Origin: Chloroflexota bacterium
GTDB taxonomy: Bacteria > Chloroflexota > Dehalococcoidia > Lucifugimonadales > Australimonadaceae
DNA: 10,107 bases
NCBI GenBank assembly: GCA_026713505.1
Contig: JAPOOH010000238.1
Coordinates: 1 to 10,107, forward strand
Direction of reading: 5' to 3'
A model generated the notes under the pieces. It was not told the DNA's origin and did no database searches. It saw nothing but the letters and a program-made list of their open reading frames with translations. The translations under genes were made by a program, and so were the position numbers. Below, piece after piece: positions 6,882-10,107 of the stretch (position 1 is its first letter; the number at the start of each line of letters is the position of its first letter).

Positions 6882-7955
6882 TCAGTTCTGGATCGCGTAC
6901 AGCTCTCTGGGGTTGTCCCAGAGGATGCGGGAGCGGCTCTCCGCGGGCATGCGCTCGTCGTTCTGGAACGCGGTCAGCGCGTGGATCTCGGTCGCCGAGT
7001 CGGCATGGCCGTAGTCGGTACCGATAACGAGCCGGTTGCCGCCCACGTAGCGGTGTATCTGCTCCAGGTCGTCGTTCAACTGCACCGTCACCCAGACGTT
7101 ATTCTCGGTGAGCGGATCGGCGCTCAGGCTGTCGCCACGGCGTTCCATGCGCCGTGCGAGGTCGTTCAGCATGTACGGGATCCAGTCGGCGCTGAACTCG
7201 ATGATCCCCCACTTCGTGTTGGGGAAGCGCTGCGGCAGACCGGACATGAACAGCGTGTGGAACGCGGAGAGGCCGCTGAACTTGTTGCGTTCGAATGCGG
7301 TTACCGGGCTACCGAAGATGGCGTCCAGCTCGAAGCTGCCGGTGCCGGAGTGCGGGCAGATGGGCATGTCCAGCTCTGCCGCCCACTCGTAGACCGGATA
7401 AAAATACGGGTCGTTGATGAGCCGGTTGCCGACTTCGACGCCGCGCAGGTTGATGGCGACTGCACCGTTGTCCCTGGCGAAACGGAGCTGGCGCTCCGCC
7501 TCCTCCAGGTCCAGTACGGGCATCACTGCCGCCCACCGGAAACGGCCCTTGCCTTCCGCGTAGATGTCGGCCATCCACCGGTTGTAGCTCCGGCAGATGG
7601 CGACTTCCTCGGCCGGGTTGTTGGTGATCGGTCCCGTCCACATGGAGGGGTACAGCACCTGGACGTCGGTCCCCAGCTCATCCATGTGCGCGATGCGCGC
7701 CTGCACGTCCAGCATGAACTTGGAATCGGTCGGCAGCACGACGTTGCCGAGGAAGAGGCCGAACTCGCCGCGCGGGCCGCCACCGGGCCACGCTGTTCTG
7801 ATCGTGCGCCCACCGATGATCCAGAACTTCATCACTTCGCCGCTCTCGAGCGTCCGGTACGCCGTGCCCGGCTTGTACTGGCGCTCGGACGGGTCCATGT
7901 AGTCCCACGTCTGGTCTATCTCAATGATGTGCGCGTCCGCGTCTATGATGCCCAT
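6882..7955 (-). CDS. Amidohydrolase-2 family protein, tandem paralogue 1
   Basis: A 357-residue amidohydrolase-2 protein with a very strong ribosome binding site (AAGGAGGT, 7962-7969) before its ATG. The N-terminal motif is IDADAHIIE: His9 is present, the position of the second metal His is Ile11, and Glu12 is kept as in the other two tandem copies, which suggests an H-x-x-E metal arrangement. Other active-site residues are His202 in ICPHSG, Glu253 in GIIEFS and IGTDYGHAD with Asp314 and His317. Family strings such as TWDYMDP, ELGTDVQVLYPS, CRSYNRWMADIYAE, RFRWAAVMPVLD and NDPYFYPVYEW are clear. Residues 47-80 (GGRTIRTAWPGGGPRGE and following) differ from the other copies and may line the pocket. 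It starts 19 nt after the CMD-family gene and is the first of three consecutive paralogues in transcription order. Confidence 0.91.
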   Translation of the reverse strand: MGIIDADAHIIEIDQTWDYMDPSERQYKPGTAYRTLESGEVMKFWIIGGRTIRTAWPGGGPRGEFGLFLGNVVLPTDSKFMLDVQARIAHMDELGTDVQVLYPSMWTGPITNNPAEEVAICRSYNRWMADIYAEGKGRFRWAAVMPVLDLEEAERQLRFARDNGAVAINLRGVEVGNRLINDPYFYPVYEWAAELDMPICPHSGTGSFELDAIFGSPVTAFERNKFSGLSAFHTLFMSGLPQRFPNTKWGIIEFSADWIPYMLNDLARRMERRGDSLSADPLTENNVWVTVQLNDDLEQIHRYVGGNRLVIGTDYGHADSATEIHALTAFQNDERMPAESRSRILWDNPRELYAIQN

Positions 7956-7974
7956 CGTCCAACCTCCTTCAGGA

Positions 7975-8529
7975 TCAGACCGGCAGCAACGGCTCCTCCG
8001 TTTCCGGCAACGCTACCTCAAATGCGTTCAGGAAGCACGAGTTGGTAACGTATTGCCCCACCAGCGCGACGAGGTCCACGGTCTGCCGCACGCCGAACTG
8101 CGCGATGGCCGCGTCGTACGCCTCATGGGGCACGCGGTGCGCGGACAGCATCTCCGTCACGAACGTCACGACCGCAGACTCGTCCACGTCCATCGCGGGG
8201 AGCGGCGAGCGCTCACGCATCGCATCCACAAGTTCCGCACTGACCCCGGCCTTCCGCGCGAGCGGGGCGTGCGCGTTCCACACGTAGGGACAGTCCATCT
8301 GCCGCGCCGTCGCCAGGATGGCGAGTTCCTGCACGTGCTGCGGAAGCGTCAGCTCCCAGCGCACGTAATTGCTCAGCGGACGGCGGCGCAGCGCCATCTC
8401 AGGGCTGAGCGCCGTGACGGCGCCCGGCCCCTGGGGGACCTCCCCGCCGCTGTCCGCGATCAGCGCGTCGAACGCGTCGCGCAACTCCTCGGCCACAGCG
8501 CCCCTCGTCACTTCCGGCAGTCGGGTCAT
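7975..8529 (-). CDS. Carboxymuconolactone decarboxylase (CMD/AhpD-like) family protein
   Basis: A 184-residue, mostly helical protein of the CMD family. The diagnostic block is residues 57-98: VRWELTLPQHVQELAILATARQ, then a Cys80 and the YVWNAHAPLARKAGVS motif with His87. The family also includes the peroxidase AhpD, which needs a CxxC pair; here only Cys80 is present and the second position is not Cys, so a disulfide-based AhpD activity is unlikely and the Trp-x-x-His form seen in many catabolic CMD proteins fits better. A second helical segment near 115-170 (DESAVVTFVTEML, VDLVALVGQYV) matches the usual C-terminal part. The start is fixed by AAGGAGG at 8536-8542, 6 nt upstream, and by an ATGA overlap with the upstream gene's stop, indicating translational coupling. 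An extended frame up to 8679 only re-reads the upstream gene. Substrate unknown. Confidence 0.87.
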   Translation of the reverse strand: MTRLPEVTRGAVAEELRDAFDALIADSGGEVPQGPGAVTALSPEMALRRRPLSNYVRWELTLPQHVQELAILATARQMDCPYVWNAHAPLARKAGVSAELVDAMRERSPLPAMDVDESAVVTFVTEMLSAHRVPHEAYDAAIAQFGVRQTVDLVALVGQYVTNSCFLNAFEVALPETEEPLLPV

Positions 8530-9005
8530 CGCGCTCCTCCTTCCTTGTGCTCCGCTTCGTGCAGCGCCTCGTGTGCCCGCAGCGTGCTCGGCCGCACGTC
8601 GCGTCCGCGCTCGGCGCCCAGATGGATCGAGTTCAGAAACTTCACGTTCGCGCAGGTGTCCACTTCCGCGGTTCCACACGCGGCGGGGTTCGGGATGAGG
8701 AAGCGCACCGGGCCACCCTTCTCCTGCGGCAATGGCTCACCGTCCAGCGCGTACAGGAGCAGCGCCTGGTCGATGACCGCCGCGAGCGGGATGCTCGCCG
8801 CGAAGCCGCCGTCCGCCTCCAACGTGAGGAACTCCGCGTCCACCTGCGCCGCCGCCGCCTCCAGCACGGACGTGAAGCGCACCGCTGACCCCTCTCGGCC
8901 CTGGGCGAGCGTCGAGACGTCTGCAACCTGGCCGGGCAGCGCGGCGAGGTCCGCATAACTCAACTCCAACGGATGCTCCACCAGTCCTGAAACGTTCACT
9001 GTCAT
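8526..9005 (-). CDS. Small sulfite-oxidase-fold (molybdopterin domain) protein lacking the cofactor cysteine
   Basis: A 159-residue protein whose whole length resembles the oxidoreductase molybdopterin-binding domain of sulfite oxidase and YedY/MsrP proteins: VSGLVEHPLELSYADLAALP at the start, then an ADGGFAASIPL strand, ALDGEPLPQEKGGPVRFLIP, and NVKFLNSIHLG near the end. The place where these enzymes have the Cys that binds molybdenum (TLxCxxxW or CxGNxR type) reads STLAQGREGSAV here, with no Cys and no Trp. The only Cys, at 110 and 118 counted from this start, lie near the C-terminal part. It therefore may be a non-catalytic or structurally altered member. No signal peptide is visible, so it is probably cytoplasmic. 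Two in-frame ATGs exist; the second is chosen because AAGGAGG (9014-9020) is 8 nt from it and only 2 nt from the first. It is coupled to the CMD gene by an ATGA overlap. Confidence 0.75.
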   Translation of the reverse strand: MTVNVSGLVEHPLELSYADLAALPGQVADVSTLAQGREGSAVRFTSVLEAAAAQVDAEFLTLEADGGFAASIPLAAVIDQALLLYALDGEPLPQEKGGPVRFLIPNPAACGTAEVDTCANVKFLNSIHLGAERGRDVRPSTLRAHEALHEAEHKEGGAR

Positions 9006-9013
9006 CGCCATGC

Positions 9014-9020
9014 CCTCCTT
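9014..9020 (-). promoter_or_regulatory. Ribosome binding site deciding the start of the molybdopterin-domain gene
   Basis: On the minus strand AAGGAGG lies 2 nt before ATG 9009-9011 and 8 nt before ATG 9003-9005. The second spacing is workable and the first is not, so translation should begin at 9005. Confidence 0.6.
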
Positions 9021-9024
9021 CCTT

Positions 9025-9492
9025 CTAGTCCTCGAACCACTCCGGCGGGACGCGAACCGCGACCATCTCGGCCGTTGCCGTCTCGATACCGCCCGAGACG
9101 AGCGAGCAGCTCACCAGCGCCTTCCGCCTGACCACCTCCGTCACTCGTGCCCGCATCGTCAGCGGTTGATCTATCGGCGTCGGCTTCCGGTAGGTCACGT
9201 GCAGCGACGCCGTGGCGTACCAGATGACGGGCCCCGAGCCTATCTCGCGCCCCTCGACCCTGTACGTCTCCGCGATGGCCGTCCAGATGCTGTGACAGTC
9301 AATGACGCTGCCGATCATGCCGCCGTAGAGGATGTGGCGCGGCCCGGCAGCGAACTCCGGTCGCGGCATCCACGTGCACACCGTCTCATCGCCATCCCAG
9401 TAGCTACGGAGCTTCAGCCCGTCTTTCGCGTCCGGCCCGCATCCCCAGCAGTGGTTGCCGGGCAACATATCCTGAAACGCAGCGTCGCTCAC
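9025..9492 (-). CDS. PaaI-type hotdog-fold thioesterase family protein
   Basis: A 155-residue protein of the hotdog thioesterase group. The N-terminal HCWGCGPDAKDGLKL (residues 14-28) matches the CxGCGxxNPxGL opening of many PaaI-like proteins, with Cys15 and Cys18. The central helix ILYGGMIGSVIDCHSIWTA (54-72) carries the likely catalytic acid Asp65, with YGG where others often have HGG. Then come TASLHVTYRKPTPIDQPL and a final strand pair ending near residue 148, which is the normal length. Such enzymes hydrolyse acyl- or aryl-CoA thioesters in the cytoplasm, often as part of aromatic or fatty acid degradation; the acyl group cannot be predicted. Translation starts at GTG 9490-9492, supported by AAGGAG (9501-9506) 8 nt upstream. 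It is the first gene of the six-gene minus-strand cluster, ending 19 nt before the molybdopterin-domain gene. Confidence 0.88.
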   Translation of the reverse strand: MSDAAFQDMLPGNHCWGCGPDAKDGLKLRSYWDGDETVCTWMPRPEFAAGPRHILYGGMIGSVIDCHSIWTAIAETYRVEGREIGSGPVIWYATASLHVTYRKPTPIDQPLTMRARVTEVVRRKALVSCSLVSGGIETATAEMVAVRVPPEWFED

Positions 9493-9560
9493 GAGCGGTG
9501 CTCCTTCCCGGGTCGAGGGTCGCCCAATAGTCTAAGGCAGTTGGGCCGGCAACGGGCGAA

Positions 9561-9588
9561 CGGACAAACAGGCCGGGTGCGCTAGAAT
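9561..9588 (+). promoter_or_regulatory. Candidate promoter of the metallo-beta-lactamase-fold gene
   Basis: CGGACA (9561-9566, four matches to TTGACA), 16 bp, then TAGAAT (9583-9588, one mismatch to TATAAT). Transcription would begin about 9595, immediately before GTG 9599, giving a leaderless or nearly leaderless message, and the ATG at 9587-9589 would overlap the -10 box. On the opposite strand of the same intergenic region TAGACT (9529-9534) is a possible -10 for the thioesterase cluster, but I see no matching -35. Confidence 0.4.
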
Positions 9589-9598
9589 GGAGCGCGCC

Positions 9599-10107
9599 GT
9601 GGAACTGGAGCAGGGGATACACCAACTCACGTTCGGACGGGAGCCGCTGCCCGGTTTCCCGCCGCCCAACGCCTACCTCGTGTTCGGCTCAGAGACAGCC
9701 GTTCTCATCGACACCGGCTGGGAGAACGAGGACGACCACCGCGCCCGCGCGGCCTACATCCGCGAGGTCAATGCGCCGCCCGTCTCCGAGATCGTCATCA
9801 CGCATCGCCACCCGGATCACGGCGGCGGGGCGCTCCACATGCACCGCGAGACCGGCGCTCCCCTCGCCTGTCACCCGAACGACCGCGAGGCAATCGAGAG
9901 CGACCGCCTCCACGGCGAACTCCACGTTGCCGACGACCTGCATCACGGCGACCGGCGTGAACTGGGCGGCCTCTCACTGGAAGCCGTCTGGGCGCCGGGC
10001 CACACCTCCGGCTCGCTCGCCCTTTTCGCCCCGGAGCGCAAGGCGCTCTTCACCAGCGACACCGTGCTGGCAGTCTCCACCACCAGCATCGGCCCGCACG
10101 ACGGCAA
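9599..10107 (+). CDS. Metallo-beta-lactamase-fold hydrolase (3' truncated)
   Basis: The frame stays open to the window edge. Seen motifs, counted from the upstream in-frame ATG at 9587: LIDTG (40-44), the metal-binding THRHPDH (72-78), His139 in APGHTSGS and Asp158 in FTSDTVL, then an STTSIGPHDG segment as in LACTB2-like and glyoxalase II-like hydrolases. These are zinc enzymes that cleave thioesters, lactones or phosphodiesters; with only about 170 residues the subtype is uncertain. I chose GTG 9599 because GGAG (9589-9592) lies 6 nt before it and a promoter -10 overlaps the ATG at 9587, which has no ribosome binding site; that ATG would add four residues. The gene is divergent from the thioesterase cluster, so it may share regulation with it, though this is inference. 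Confidence 0.9.
   Translation, partial: MELEQGIHQLTFGREPLPGFPPPNAYLVFGSETAVLIDTGWENEDDHRARAAYIREVNAPPVSEIVITHRHPDHGGGALHMHRETGAPLACHPNDREAIESDRLHGELHVADDLHHGDRRELGGLSLEAVWAPGHTSGSLALFAPERKALFTSDTVLAVSTTSIGPHDG

Noticed and set aside
6981..8048. Plus-strand open frame of 355 codons opposite paralogue 1
   Set aside because: It is fully antisense to an amidohydrolase gene with clear motifs, and shows no recognisable domain.

Overview
The window looks like a high-GC bacterial chromosome segment. The best guess is Chloroflexota, perhaps a Dehalococcoidia/SAR202-type lineage. The hints are a lipoprotein with a long Pro-Thr-Pro-Thr linker (a style common in Chloroflexota), several paralogous amidohydrolase-2 genes close together, and possible leaderless starts. 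There is no rRNA or marker gene, so this taxonomy is inference only. I see no tRNA, rRNA, IS element, CRISPR array or phage gene. Genes are tightly packed and no stretch over 300 bases lacks a gene.

Left part (1-2817): the end of a polar amino acid ABC transporter permease and its complete ATPase form a plus-strand operon. They run tail-to-tail into a minus-strand gene for a secreted lipoprotein with a Pro/Thr linker and a C-terminal HExxH zinc-peptidase-like domain. Upstream of it on the same strand is a GNAT acetyltransferase (2843-3418). Base composition appears lower in GC up to about 2800 than to the right.

Centre and right (3419-9492): a 37-bp divergent promoter region separates the GNAT gene from a plus-strand amidohydrolase-2 gene (3456-4628). 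That gene converges with a six-gene minus-strand cluster, the two sharing one CTAG as both stop codons. In transcription order the cluster encodes a PaaI-like hotdog thioesterase, a small sulfite-oxidase-fold (molybdopterin-domain) protein without the expected cofactor cysteine, a carboxymuconolactone-decarboxylase-family protein, and three tandem paralogous amidohydrolase-2 enzymes. Spacings run from a 4-nt ATGA overlap to 77 nt and nearly every gene has a strong Shine-Dalgarno sequence, so one operon is likely, perhaps with an internal promoter near 6844-6872.

Right edge (9599-10107): a divergent metallo-beta-lactamase-fold hydrolase runs off the window.

Functionally, the right part resembles a catabolic cluster. 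Amidohydrolase-2 enzymes include ACMSD-type decarboxylases and hydratases of ring-cleavage products, CMD proteins occur in protocatechuate-type pathways, and hotdog thioesterases release CoA acids. The substrate cannot be read from sequence. The set with diverging metal-site residues (HxH in one copy, HxxE in three), together with the cysteine-less Moco-fold partner, is the best candidate here for an undescribed pathway.
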